A stretch of 64,000 bases of DNA from the NCBI GenBank assembly GCA_012798135.1, contig JAAZNU010000021.1:1-64000 (forward strand), in the 5' to 3' direction. Of the stretch, positions 34,890 to 44,829 are shown in pieces. Under the pieces are notes generated by a model. The model did no database searches. It was not told where the DNA came from and saw nothing but the letters and a program-made list of their open reading frames with translations. The position numbers and the translations under genes were made by a program. The stretch comes from Veillonellaceae bacterium. Its GTDB lineage: Bacteria > Bacillota_C > Negativicutes > UBA1444. Each line of letters begins with the position of its first letter. Position 1 is the first letter of the stretch.

Positions 34890-37010
34890 ATGATCATTCA
34901 AGGAACCGACTCCGCCGTAGGGGCGCTGGTAGCCGTTGCTAAGTACTATGGCATTCCCGCCGAATATGAGCAGATCAAACGGGCCTATGTGGTGCGTCCG
35001 GAGGGAATGGATACGCTGACATTTCTGCGGGCGGCCAAAGATATCGGATTGAAGGCCAGGCAGTTTATTGTGCAGGAAAAAGCACTGTTCACAATACCAT
35101 ACCCTGCAGTTGCCGTAATGAAAGGGAATGTATTCATATTACTATTACGATGTGAATCAGATAAGGTTGTATTCTTTGAGCCGGTAACAAACAAAAACCT
35201 TGTCTTTACAGTCGCGGATTTTGTTGATCGTTGGGCTGGCGAAGTAGTACTAGTATCGAGACGCTTTTCGCTGGACAGGGTTAAGCAGAAATTCGGCATG
35301 ACCTGGTTTGCCCCACAGGTTCTGAGATACAAAAAACAGCTCTTATGGGTATTGGGATTATCGCTATTATTGCAACTTGCTGGTTTGGCGACTCCCTTAT
35401 TCACACAGGTGATCATTGACCGGGTATTGGTTCATCGCAGCCTGAGTACTTTAAACATTCTGCTGTTGGGGATGCTGGCACTATATATTTTCCAGGTTTG
35501 GCTGATGGCGTTGCGTTCCTATCTGTTCTCCCATACGACCAGCAAGATCGATGTAGTGTTGTCGACACAGTTGTTCCGCCAGGTCACGTCGCTGCCGCTC
35601 AGCTATTTCGACCGGTGGCAGGTCGGGGACGTCGTCTCCCGGCTGGGCGAGTTGGAGAAGGTCCGCAGCTTTTTGACCGGCGCCGCGCTGACCATCGTGC
35701 TGGATATCGTCTTCGCCGTCGTCTATGTCGGCGTGATGTTTCTTTACAGCAGCTGGCTCAGCTTGGTCGTGCTCGTCGCCCTGCCGCTGTACCTGACGCT
35801 GCAGCTGGTCGTCACGCCGATCTTCAAGCGGCTGCTGAACCAAATGTTTCTGATCGGCGCGGAGAATCAGTCGTTTCTGATCGAAGCCGTTACCGGCGTC
35901 GAGACCGTCAAGGCCGTCTCCGTGGAAGGCAATTTCGTGCAGCGCTACGAGCAGATTTTAGCTCGGTTGTTGAAAGCGACCTTTTCGACGGCGAATCTGG
36001 TCAATGTCGCCGGCGCGATCGCGACGTTTATCCAGCAGTTGTTCACGCTGCTGGTTCTGTGGATCGGCGCGTATTTGGTCATGGAAGGCCGGCTGTCCGT
36101 CGGCGAACTGATTGCCTTCCAGATGATGTCCGGCCAGGTCATCGCGCCCATTCTGCGCCTGATCAACATGTGGCAGGCATTTCAGCAGACCCGCGTTTCG
36201 CTCGAGCGGGTGGGCGATATCATGAATGCGGATATCGAACCGGCGTTCAATCCCAACCGGACCAGCCTGCCGACCGTAAACGGCGAGATCGTGTTCGAAC
36301 GGGTTTCGTTCAAATACCGCGACGACGGCGCCGAAGTGCTGCGCGGCGTGTCGTTCCGCATTGAGCCGGGAATGCGGGTGGGAATCGTCGGTCGCTCCGG
36401 CTCCGGCAAAAGCACCGTGACCAAGCTGATGCAACGGCTCTATGTGCCGAATTTCGGTCGGGTATTGATCGACGGCGTCGATCTGGCCCAGATCGAGCCC
36501 TCCTGGCTGCGACGACAGATCGGCGTGGTCCTGCAGGAGAATTTTTTGTTCAATGGGACCATTGCCAGCAATATCGGCATTGCCGATCCCGGGACTTCCC
36601 GGGAACGGATCGAGACCGTGGCGGAGCTGGCGGGCGTGTCCCAATTCCTGGCCGATATGCCGGAGGGGCTGGAAACGCAAGTCGGGGAGCGCGGCAGTCG
36701 GCTGTCCGGGGGACAACGGCAACGCGTGGCGATTGCTCGGGCGTTGCTGACCGATCCGCGAATTCTCATTTTCGATGAGGCGACCAGCGCCCTGGATGTC
36801 GAATCGGAGCAGGTCATCATGAACAATCTGGACAAAATCGCCGCCGGCCGGACGATGATCCTGATTGCCCATCGCCTGTCCACCGTGCGTTATTGCGACA
36901 AGATCCTGGTCATGGATCACGGGCAGATCATCGAAGAGGGCACGCACGAGGAACTGATGGCGCGGCCGGGCATGTATCACTATCTGCAGCAACAGCAGGA
37001 TGCGCTGTAG
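34890..37010 (+). CDS. Type I secretion ABC exporter (HlyB-like), second copy
   Basis: 706 aa. Residues 1-130 are a C39-like domain: TDSAVGALVAVAKYYGI aligns with the peptidase start but Ser8 takes the catalytic-Cys place, so it should bind, not cleave. Six membrane spans at about 155-440, then an ATPase with GRSGSGKST, VVLQENFLFNGTIASNIG, LSGGQRQRVAIARAL, ILIFDEATSALD and IAHRLST, all intact. It shares layout with the copy at 31368-33500. The first ~550 nt are clearly AT-richer than the rest of the gene, a sign of recombination. It may form a heterodimer with the first copy or export a second substrate. Confidence 0.93.
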   Translation: MIIQGTDSAVGALVAVAKYYGIPAEYEQIKRAYVVRPEGMDTLTFLRAAKDIGLKARQFIVQEKALFTIPYPAVAVMKGNVFILLLRCESDKVVFFEPVTNKNLVFTVADFVDRWAGEVVLVSRRFSLDRVKQKFGMTWFAPQVLRYKKQLLWVLGLSLLLQLAGLATPLFTQVIIDRVLVHRSLSTLNILLLGMLALYIFQVWLMALRSYLFSHTTSKIDVVLSTQLFRQVTSLPLSYFDRWQVGDVVSRLGELEKVRSFLTGAALTIVLDIVFAVVYVGVMFLYSSWLSLVVLVALPLYLTLQLVVTPIFKRLLNQMFLIGAENQSFLIEAVTGVETVKAVSVEGNFVQRYEQILARLLKATFSTANLVNVAGAIATFIQQLFTLLVLWIGAYLVMEGRLSVGELIAFQMMSGQVIAPILRLINMWQAFQQTRVSLERVGDIMNADIEPAFNPNRTSLPTVNGEIVFERVSFKYRDDGAEVLRGVSFRIEPGMRVGIVGRSGSGKSTVTKLMQRLYVPNFGRVLIDGVDLAQIEPSWLRRQIGVVLQENFLFNGTIASNIGIADPGTSRERIETVAELAGVSQFLADMPEGLETQVGERGSRLSGGQRQRVAIARALLTDPRILIFDEATSALDVESEQVIMNNLDKIAAGRTMILIAHRLSTVRYCDKILVMDHGQIIEEGTHEELMARPGMYHYLQQQQDAL

Positions 37011-37020
37011 GGGAATGAAT

Positions 37021-39030
37021 ATGGACAGCATCCGTTCACTGATCGCCGAAGCCTTGCCCGCCGGCTGGGGAAGAGTAGTTCAGGTTTATGAACAGAATGC
37101 CGCCAGGCAGGATCCGGTGAAATTGTCGCTGTTCACGGATCTGTATTTTGCCGAGTGCTTGCGGACCGCCGGACAGCGAACGCCGGATGGCAGCATTTGG
37201 CTGATATCCACACAGTGGTACAGTCACCGTTCGCTGCCCGCCAACGGATATGATCTGCCGGCCGGGGAGGCGGAGCGGGTCGCTCAGCTGCAACAGCTCA
37301 TCCGCCAGGAATTCGACCGCACGTTCGTAGCGTCGGCCGGCGCATTGCCCGGATTGGATGAACCGACCGCGCGCCGGGCCATTAATATGTGGCGGGATGT
37401 ATTCCTTTCTTCGCAGTCGGCGCTGAACCAACAGACGCATTCCCCCCTGAGTTGGCCGGACCCGGCGATGCCGGGAACCTTGGAGCAGCCAGCTGAGACG
37501 GCTCGCGAATATTTGCGGCTGAGTCTGCATTTCCCGTTCGCGGCGGAACGATTCGCCGTGAACGCGGCCATCGTGCTGCTGGCGCCGAATGTGCCGGTCT
37601 ATGCGAAAGTGCTGCTGAGCATGTGGCTGATGAATATTCCCCGCTATAATGCCACACAGTATCATCGCCAAAGAATCGCCGAGCAACTGCCGGTACTGGT
37701 CCGCTGTTCGCGCATGCGGCCCAACTGGATGGATCCTTTCTTTCATGTGCTGGTGGAATGGTGGATGGTGGCGCTGTTTCGCCTGGCCTATATTCATGAG
37801 GACAATGCCGAACTGACGAAGCTGTTCGGCGAGTTCGTGAGAGGACAGATGCGTCGCCTTTTGCCCCAGTACTGCGCGCCCATGCAGTCGCCTGAGCGGC
37901 CGGCAAATTTTCCGCGAAAAATACGGATCGGTTATCTTTCCCATCGGTTCAGCGCGAATGCGGTGACGTTTTACATGGCGAACCGACTGATCCGGCATGA
38001 TCGCAATACGTTCGAAGTCCATGTATTCGCGCTCGGGACCCGGCAGGATGATATGACGGATGTGCTTCGCCGCCATTGCGACCGGTTTGTCCGCCTGGAG
38101 AACGCCCTGGATTATCCCCAAATCGCCCAGACGGTGCGGGACAGCCGTCTCGATGTGCTGATTTTCGCGGATATCGGCATGGAAATCCACAGCTACCTAT
38201 TGGCGGGCATGCGATTGGCTCCCGTTCAGGCCGCTCTTTTGGGGCACGCCTCGCCGACAGGGTTGCCGACCATGGATTATTTCTTTAGCAGTGAGGTGGA
38301 GCCGGCCCAGGCTCAAACCCAGTATCGGGAGAAACTGGTGCGCCTGCCGGGACCGGGCGCCGATCAGATACTGCCGCCGGGGCTGCGGAACAGCGGCAAG
38401 GGCGGATTCACCCGGGAGCAGCTGGGAATCCCGGCCGACGCCTTTGTCATGGTGTCCTGCGCCAATGGCATGAAACATGTGCCAGAACGCGATTTTTTGT
38501 GGACCGAGATCCTGCGGCGCATTCCCAATGCCTGGATTCTCCTGAAGCCGTTTAGCCCGGGCGACCGTGATTCCCGGCTGCAGGAGCGCATTCGCCAAGC
38601 CGGCCGTCTGGCCGGGGCGCCCGAACGGATCCGGTGCATCGACGGCCTTTCCCGCCATCAGGATTTATTTTCTCTGCTCGGTCTGGCGGATTTGCAGTTG
38701 GACACCTATCCGTTCAATGGCTGGACGACAACGATCGAGGCCTTTTGCGTCGCGTTGCCGACGGTCACGCAAGAAGGGCAGGGTTACCGCAGCCGGATTG
38801 GCGCCGCGTTCCTGCGATCCATGGGGATCCGGGAAGGGATCGCGGCGAACGAGGCGCAGTATGTCGCATGGACGGAACGGTTCGCGAAGGACCCGGCCTT
38901 GTGCCGCTGGGTACGAAATCGGATTCAGGCGACGCGGCAGCCGTTGCTGTTCGAAAATTTAGCAGTACAGATGGATTATGAAAACCATTTGATTGCAATG
39001 GTCAGGGAACGGGAAGGAGAGGCAAGATGA
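37021..39030 (+). CDS. GT41-type (SPINDLY/HMW1C-like) protein glycosyltransferase
   Basis: 669 aa. ATG 37021 with AGGGG 7 nt upstream. N-terminal 290 aa are helical, as in the AAD-like domain of HMW1C enzymes. The C-terminal half is GT-B: KIRIGYLSHRFSANAVTFYM, LDVLIFADIGMEIHSYLL, LLGHASPTGLPTMDYFFSSE, VMVSCANGMKHVPERDFLW, WILLKPFSPGD and DTYPFNGWTTTIEAFCVALP. GT41 enzymes act in the cytoplasm on proteins (O-GlcNAc transferase; HMW1C glucosylates Asn in N-x-S/T). Location next to the exporter and RTX gene makes the RTX protein the leading acceptor, by inference. Overlaps the next gene by 4 nt. Confidence 0.85.
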   Translation: MDSIRSLIAEALPAGWGRVVQVYEQNAARQDPVKLSLFTDLYFAECLRTAGQRTPDGSIWLISTQWYSHRSLPANGYDLPAGEAERVAQLQQLIRQEFDRTFVASAGALPGLDEPTARRAINMWRDVFLSSQSALNQQTHSPLSWPDPAMPGTLEQPAETAREYLRLSLHFPFAAERFAVNAAIVLLAPNVPVYAKVLLSMWLMNIPRYNATQYHRQRIAEQLPVLVRCSRMRPNWMDPFFHVLVEWWMVALFRLAYIHEDNAELTKLFGEFVRGQMRRLLPQYCAPMQSPERPANFPRKIRIGYLSHRFSANAVTFYMANRLIRHDRNTFEVHVFALGTRQDDMTDVLRRHCDRFVRLENALDYPQIAQTVRDSRLDVLIFADIGMEIHSYLLAGMRLAPVQAALLGHASPTGLPTMDYFFSSEVEPAQAQTQYREKLVRLPGPGADQILPPGLRNSGKGGFTREQLGIPADAFVMVSCANGMKHVPERDFLWTEILRRIPNAWILLKPFSPGDRDSRLQERIRQAGRLAGAPERIRCIDGLSRHQDLFSLLGLADLQLDTYPFNGWTTTIEAFCVALPTVTQEGQGYRSRIGAAFLRSMGIREGIAANEAQYVAWTERFAKDPALCRWVRNRIQATRQPLLFENLAVQMDYENHLIAMVREREGEAR

Positions 39031-42000
39031 AGATCGCCCATATCAATCTGAGTGATGTACGGGAAGGCGTCAGCGGCACGATTCGAACACTAATGGATGC
39101 ACAAATCGCTCATGGCGATCAGCCGTTTCTGTTTTGTGCATTTCAGGGGACGCCAGATAATGAAATACGTTTGATGCCTCAGATCCAGAATGATCCGTGG
39201 CAACATACGATGGAGTCTTTTGAGTCTCGGACAGGATTATTCGGACTAAGTGCAACCCGTTTAATGAATCTTTGGCGTCATCCGGACTTTGAGCAGGCCG
39301 ATATTGTCCATTTGCACGTAGCAACATCTAATTATTTTTCTTATTTGCTATTGCCGTCGCTAGCCAGCAAACCCTTGGTTTGGAGTATTTATGATGCGCA
39401 ACCTTTTACTGGGGGGTGTTCTCATACCGCTATCTGTGAACGATGGAAGAAACAACAATGCGAATCTTGCCCCCAGGTTCCAACAGCGCAACAGCCGCAT
39501 CAAAGGGATTTGTATCGGTTTAAAGAGGCACTGTATGGAATTACGCCGATGGCAATAGTGACACCGAATATGTGGCTGACTGAACAGGTGAAGACGAGTA
39601 TTCTGTCCAATCATTTTGTGACTGAAATTCAACCGGCAATTGATTTGGCTTTCCTTCAACGGGTAGATCGTCAAAAGATACGACAGCGAATGTCTATACC
39701 CCAGGAGGCATTCGTTATTGCATTTGCTTCACCGGGGGGGTTGACCAACCCTTTGTACGGCGGAATGTATTTGCAAAAAGTACTCAATAATTGGAAAGAC
39801 GATAACCGGCAGGTCGTTGTGTTGCTTTTTGGTTGCGACGACAAGGACAGCATTTTGCCTCCGCCTTTTACATCTCATCCAATTCCGTTGGGAATTTCTC
39901 CGCTTCAACGCAGTGCAGTCCTGCAGGCGTCTGATGTTTTTTTGCAGTTATCGCCACACGACGCAACGGCATTATATATGTTGGAAGCTGCTGCTGCAGG
40001 TGTTCCGCCCGTGGCATTCCCCGTGTCGGCAGCGGGGAGTATGGTGCGGCATCTCGAGGATGGATATCTATCCTCGTATAGTACTGTAGAGGGAATTATC
40101 AACGGGTTGCGTTTTTTGCGAAATAAGCCAAGGTTCTTGCGCCAGATTGGTGAACAGGCTGCGCGACGGGTTTGGCAGCGCCATCAGCCCGAAGAAGTTG
40201 CCAATGCCTATCGCAATCTTTATGAAGAGATGGTGTCGGGGAGTAAAATAATTAGTCTGGAAACACCTCAAAGCGAGGCGATTTCAAGTATCCCCAGATC
40301 GGGACTTGATGTGGAAGAACTGCTGAAAATGACCGGCATAAGTCGGCGCGTAGGTCAGTTACTGGAACAGGGTATTCCGGAAAAATTATGGTCGGACTTG
40401 ACCGCGCAATGGGATCGTTTCCCGAAAGAACGAGAATGGGAACGCGGTGTTTTTGTGGATTTGTATCTGACCTGCGTGATCCAACAAACACAGCAACCAA
40501 TGTTTCCGATGCTGCTTGTAGAGACCATCTCCCAATGGTTTCGATTGCGCCAATTGCCAGCAAGATGCGGCAATTTTTCCCCAACTGAGAAGTTGGCCTT
40601 ACATGCATGGACAAAAGCGGTTCGCTATGCCTTGACTAATTTTCTGCAGGCCACACCAATCGAATTTTTCAGAGAATTGTCTTCCTATCAGCAAGGATGC
40701 CTAATCAATCTTTGGCGAATACTATTTTTTAATGATTTTGCGACGCCATATTTAGAAGAAGACCTTCATAAAAAGGATCGGCGCAATATTGAAGCAACTA
40801 CTAGCCCGCGGCGAATTTATCCGGACTTGTTGCTGCGTTCCATGTATACACCATATCCGCCGGAAAGCGTCAAGCTGGATATGGTTCGACTATTGAAACC
40901 AGACATACCGATCGCCTTGCAGGTCATATTGGCATTTTGGATTGTTAGCGCTCCTTACTATACAGGCGATGAAAAGAGTCAGCGGATCATGCGGCGCAAT
41001 GTTACGGCTTTTTTACAAGGGGCTATGCAGACTCCGGAAACACTACCTGCGCCGTTTTATAATGGGGTAGTTGATTACTTGGTTCCCCAATTTTGGCGCG
41101 CCGCATATATGGGGGGGAATTTAGTCAAGGAACTGACCTTGTTTGGTGATTTTTTACATCAACAGATGAAACGATTCCATCCCACCCTGGTTGAGGTTAT
41201 TCCTCCCACCCCGTTGAACGACGAACGGCGACTGCGTATTGGTTACTTTTCAAGCAATTTCTATCGCCAAGCCGTTAGCTTTTATATGGCAAATCGATTT
41301 TTTTATGCAGATCGGCAGAAGTTTGAGATTCAGGTGTTTTCATTAGAAAAGAGGCATGATAATTTAACGGATCGAATTAAAGGATATAGTGATCGGTTTA
41401 CTACCTTTAATAACCCGGCAGATTTATCAGGAATGGCTCAAACCATAAAAAATAGTGGATTGGACATTTTGATTTTTGCTGATATTGGTATGGATAGTGT
41501 TACATATCAACTTGCCGCCATGCGGTTGGCTCCCGTGCAGTGCGTTTTGGTTGGACATGCTGCAACGACAGGACTACCAACTATTGACTATTATATTAGT
41601 GGCGATTTTGAGGCGCCAAATGCACAGGATCATTATCGGGAAAAATTGGTGAAATTGCCTAATTTGGGTGCGGCGCAAATGTACCCACCGTTTCCTCCGA
41701 CAGGTAAATTGACGCGCCAAGATTTCGAATTGCCAGAAGAATTTGTGTTGCTGGTATCATGTGCAAATGGCATTAAACATGGATGCCAACGCGATAAGTT
41801 GTTAGTTCGTATTTTGCAACAAGCGCCTAACGCCATGATTGTTCTTAAACCATTTATGGATCCGTCAATGGTGCACATTCAATGGATTGAGAGAATTCAA
41901 AACGCCGCACGCGAGGGAGGGGTAGCGGATCGGTTGCGAATAATCAAACCTTTGGCGCAATCGCAGCATTTGCTTGATTTCCTCTCCTTGGCTGATATAC

Positions 42001-42335
42001 AGTTGGACACTTATCCATATGGCGGCTGGACAACTAATATGGAAGCCGTCTACGCCGGGCTGGCAATTGTCACGCAAGAAGGGGACCAAGCAAGAACTCG
42101 TTGGGGCTCGCATATTTTGCGCGCTTTGGGTGTTAAGGCGGGAATTGCACGTAATGAGGAAGAATATGTGCGTCAGGCTGTCGAACTGGCTACGAATCGT
42201 GAACTGCGAGAGCAAGTCCGAAAACAAATCAAGGAACGTGCCTGCGATGTTCTGTTTAACGGTGCTGCAGCGCAAGCGGACTATGAGGCAGAATTGATGC
42301 GCATTTACACAGACTCCCTTCAGCACGGAAAGTAG
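39027..42335 (+). CDS. Two-domain glycosyltransferase: GT4 fused to GT41-like
   Basis: 1102 aa. Residues 1-410 are GT4-like (HINLSDVREGVSGTIRTLMD; VWSIYDAQPFTGGCSH with a Cys cluster; DVFLQLSPHDATALYMLEAA). Residues 440-1102 are colinear with the GT41-type protein encoded just upstream (IGYFSSNFYRQAVSFYMANR; LDILIFADIGMDSVTYQLAA; LVGHAATTGLPTIDYYISGD; LVSCANGIKHGCQRDKLL; DTYPYGGWTTNMEAV). So the gene looks like a duplicated GT41 fused to a GT4. One chain could add the first sugar to protein and extend it. Noticeably AT-richer than the upstream copy. Confidence 0.85.
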   Translation: MKIAHINLSDVREGVSGTIRTLMDAQIAHGDQPFLFCAFQGTPDNEIRLMPQIQNDPWQHTMESFESRTGLFGLSATRLMNLWRHPDFEQADIVHLHVATSNYFSYLLLPSLASKPLVWSIYDAQPFTGGCSHTAICERWKKQQCESCPQVPTAQQPHQRDLYRFKEALYGITPMAIVTPNMWLTEQVKTSILSNHFVTEIQPAIDLAFLQRVDRQKIRQRMSIPQEAFVIAFASPGGLTNPLYGGMYLQKVLNNWKDDNRQVVVLLFGCDDKDSILPPPFTSHPIPLGISPLQRSAVLQASDVFLQLSPHDATALYMLEAAAAGVPPVAFPVSAAGSMVRHLEDGYLSSYSTVEGIINGLRFLRNKPRFLRQIGEQAARRVWQRHQPEEVANAYRNLYEEMVSGSKIISLETPQSEAISSIPRSGLDVEELLKMTGISRRVGQLLEQGIPEKLWSDLTAQWDRFPKEREWERGVFVDLYLTCVIQQTQQPMFPMLLVETISQWFRLRQLPARCGNFSPTEKLALHAWTKAVRYALTNFLQATPIEFFRELSSYQQGCLINLWRILFFNDFATPYLEEDLHKKDRRNIEATTSPRRIYPDLLLRSMYTPYPPESVKLDMVRLLKPDIPIALQVILAFWIVSAPYYTGDEKSQRIMRRNVTAFLQGAMQTPETLPAPFYNGVVDYLVPQFWRAAYMGGNLVKELTLFGDFLHQQMKRFHPTLVEVIPPTPLNDERRLRIGYFSSNFYRQAVSFYMANRFFYADRQKFEIQVFSLEKRHDNLTDRIKGYSDRFTTFNNPADLSGMAQTIKNSGLDILIFADIGMDSVTYQLAAMRLAPVQCVLVGHAATTGLPTIDYYISGDFEAPNAQDHYREKLVKLPNLGAAQMYPPFPPTGKLTRQDFELPEEFVLLVSCANGIKHGCQRDKLLVRILQQAPNAMIVLKPFMDPSMVHIQWIERIQNAAREGGVADRLRIIKPLAQSQHLLDFLSLADIQLDTYPYGGWTTNMEAVYAGLAIVTQEGDQARTRWGSHILRALGVKAGIARNEEEYVRQAVELATNRELREQVRKQIKERACDVLFNGAAAQADYEAELMRIYTDSLQHGK

Positions 42336-42346
42336 GCGGTAATCGT

Positions 42347-43579
42347 ATGAGGTTTCTGTTTTTGCATAGTTCTTTTCCGGCGCAGTTTTTCTATTTAGCT
42401 CGCTATTTGGGGACATGCGGTCATCAAGTCGTTTTTTTGACGAAAAGTGATGAAGGCGGCGAAATATCTGGAATAAGACGAATTGTTTACAAACCGGCAC
42501 GTGATCCATCTCGTCATACCCATCCCTACCTGCTCGGCTTGGAAAAAGCTGTTTTGGAGGGACAAGCTGCCTTTCAAACTGCATGGGCACTCAAAGAACA
42601 GGGCTTTGTGCCGGACGTGATTATTGGCCATTCGGGTTGGGGATCAACCTTATATATGAAGGATTTGTATCCCAATGTGCCGTTTTTGGGATATTTTGAG
42701 TGGTTTTATCGGGCGCATGGGTCAGATGTTGGGTTTGGGCCGAATGAAAAGGTTGGGCCAGATGATGAATGCAGGATTCGGACCAAGAATGGACCGATTT
42801 TGTTGGATCTTTTTGGATGTGACGTCGGCATCAGCCCAACCTATTGGCAGCATAGCCAGTTCCCTGTAGAGTATTGCCAAAAAATTAAAGTCATTCACGA
42901 TGGAATCAATACGGAGATATGTAAACCCCAACCCAATAGAAAATTGATGTTGCCACAACAAAATCTGGACTTGTCCCATGCGCAAGAAATTGTCACGTAT
43001 GTAGGAAGAGGTATGGAGCCATATCGAGGGTTCCCCCAATTCATGCATGCCGTTTCACTTTTGCAAAAACGACGTCCGCAGTGCCATGTCGTCATCGTGG
43101 GGGGCGATGGGGTATTTTACGGGACCCCACCGTCGCAAGGAGACACTTGGAAAAACAAAATGTTGAACGAACTGTCGCTTGATCTCAATAAAATCCATTT
43201 CACCGGATATCTCAATAGAAATGATTATTTGACGGTATTGCAAGCATCAACTGTTCATGTTTATCTCACTCGTCCATTTGTGCTTTCCTGGTCGATGCTT
43301 GAGGCAATGGCCTGCGGATGCACGCTTGTCGCATCGGCAACGCCACCGGTGCAAGAAGTAGTGCTGGATCGGGTAAACGGTTTGCTGACAGACTTTTTTT
43401 CTCCACAGCAGCTTGCGGGTCGGATAGAAGAAGCTTTGGATGATCGACAGTTGCGTGTGGCGTTGTCGCATCGCGCACGAGAAACGGTGCTTGACCGCTA
43501 TGACTTGCGCAAGATGCTACCACTTCAGATTTCTTTACTGCAGGATACAATTGAGTCGTGTAGGAGAGTAAAAGCGTGA
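42347..43579 (+). CDS. Glycosyltransferase family 4, tandem paralogue 1 of 3
   Basis: 410 aa GT-B enzyme. Begins RFLFLHSSFPAQFFYLARYL; shares with the next two genes IIGHSGWGSTLYMKDLYP, GYFEWFYRAHGSD, VTYVGRGMEPYRGFPQFM and FVLSWSMLEAMACGCTLVAS, the last being the donor-side acidic helix. Starts 11 nt after the GT4-GT41 fusion and overlaps paralogue 2 by 4 nt. Soluble, cytoplasmic. The family resembles actinobacterial/cyanobacterial GT4 enzymes with this FPxQF start. Sugar unknown. Confidence 0.88.
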   Translation: MRFLFLHSSFPAQFFYLARYLGTCGHQVVFLTKSDEGGEISGIRRIVYKPARDPSRHTHPYLLGLEKAVLEGQAAFQTAWALKEQGFVPDVIIGHSGWGSTLYMKDLYPNVPFLGYFEWFYRAHGSDVGFGPNEKVGPDDECRIRTKNGPILLDLFGCDVGISPTYWQHSQFPVEYCQKIKVIHDGINTEICKPQPNRKLMLPQQNLDLSHAQEIVTYVGRGMEPYRGFPQFMHAVSLLQKRRPQCHVVIVGGDGVFYGTPPSQGDTWKNKMLNELSLDLNKIHFTGYLNRNDYLTVLQASTVHVYLTRPFVLSWSMLEAMACGCTLVASATPPVQEVVLDRVNGLLTDFFSPQQLAGRIEEALDDRQLRVALSHRARETVLDRYDLRKMLPLQISLLQDTIESCRRVKA

Positions 43580-44829
43580 AGATCATGTTGCTCCATCCTA
43601 ATTTTCCAGCACAGTTTCTCAACCTTTGTGAAGTTTTGGGGCGCCATTCTGATTATGAAATTGTATTCTTGACATGCAAAAAAGAACATGAGCTTCCGGG
43701 GGTTCGAAAGGTATATTTTGAAGACTCGAGTGCGCCACATCCCGAAACGCATCAATATCTTCATTCGATAGAGAAAGCAATATTGCAAGGTCAATCAGCT
43801 TACAAAGCAGCTTTGAGTCTGAAACAATCCGGCTTTGTTCCGGATGTAATTTTGGGTCATTCCGGTTGGGGATCCACTCTCTATATGAAGGATTTATTCC
43901 CCCAAGCGGCATTGATCGGTTATTTTGAATGGTTTTATCACGCGCACGGCAGCGATTTGGACTTTGATCCAACCGATCAGCCCAACGTTGACAATCAATT
44001 GAAAACGCGAACGATTAATGTTCCGTTCTTGATGGATCTTTCCACTTGCGATGCAGGGATCTGCCCAACCCAATGGCAAAAGCAGCAGTTTCCATTAGAG
44101 TATCAAAAGAAGATCTGGGTTTGTCACGATGGTGTTCAAACCGAACGTTATATTCCGGCAGAAGGGGCCAAGATTCACTTTCCTGACCTGGGAATTGATT
44201 TGTCAAATGTCGATGAGGTGGTGACCTATGTGGGTCGGGGTATGGAGCCTTATCGAGGGTATCCTCAGTTTATGCAAGCGATGGCTTTGGTTCTAAAGCG
44301 AAGACCGGAGTGTCATGTTGTTATTGTTGGCGCGGAAAGAATTGCCTATGGCGGGAAAAAACCTACCGGATATAAGTCATATAAAGAATGGGCGCAAAAA
44401 GAAATTGATCTTGACTGGACTAGAGTCCATTTTACGGGACTTTTGCCCCGTATTCGGTATCGAAATGTATTACAAGCCTCAAGTGTTCATGTTTACCTGA
44501 CGCGTCCGTTTGTGCTGTCATGGTCCATGCTGGAAGCAATGTCTTGCGGTTGTTTACTTGTTGCTTCCAGCACGCCTCCCGTGAAAGAAATGGTGGTTGA
44601 TGGTGAAAATGGATTATTGACAGATTTTTTTGATGTCCAAGCTATTGCTGCACGTGTCGAAGAGGCATTGGCTCGTCAAAGTGAGCTGAAAATAATCCGG
44701 ATTGCCGCGCGGCAAACAATTGTTGATAATTATGATTGGCGAAAATTATTACCGCAACAATTGAATTTTTTGAAGTACATGGCACAAACGGTGAAGGCAA
44801 AAACTCTGCATACAAGGAATATCCAATGA
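43576..44829 (+). CDS. Glycosyltransferase family 4, tandem paralogue 2 of 3
   Basis: 417 aa. Begins KIMLLHPNFPAQFLNLCEVL and keeps every block of its neighbours: LGHSGWGSTLYMKDLFP, GYFEWFYHAHGSD, VVTYVGRGMEPYRGYPQFM, FVLSWSMLEAMSCGCLLVAS. ATGA overlaps on both ends indicate coupled translation. AT-rich codon use like paralogue 1. Tandem divergence suggests each copy makes a different linkage of the same glycan. Confidence 0.88.
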   Translation: MKIMLLHPNFPAQFLNLCEVLGRHSDYEIVFLTCKKEHELPGVRKVYFEDSSAPHPETHQYLHSIEKAILQGQSAYKAALSLKQSGFVPDVILGHSGWGSTLYMKDLFPQAALIGYFEWFYHAHGSDLDFDPTDQPNVDNQLKTRTINVPFLMDLSTCDAGICPTQWQKQQFPLEYQKKIWVCHDGVQTERYIPAEGAKIHFPDLGIDLSNVDEVVTYVGRGMEPYRGYPQFMQAMALVLKRRPECHVVIVGAERIAYGGKKPTGYKSYKEWAQKEIDLDWTRVHFTGLLPRIRYRNVLQASSVHVYLTRPFVLSWSMLEAMSCGCLLVASSTPPVKEMVVDGENGLLTDFFDVQAIAARVEEALARQSELKIIRIAARQTIVDNYDWRKLLPQQLNFLKYMAQTVKAKTLHTRNIQ

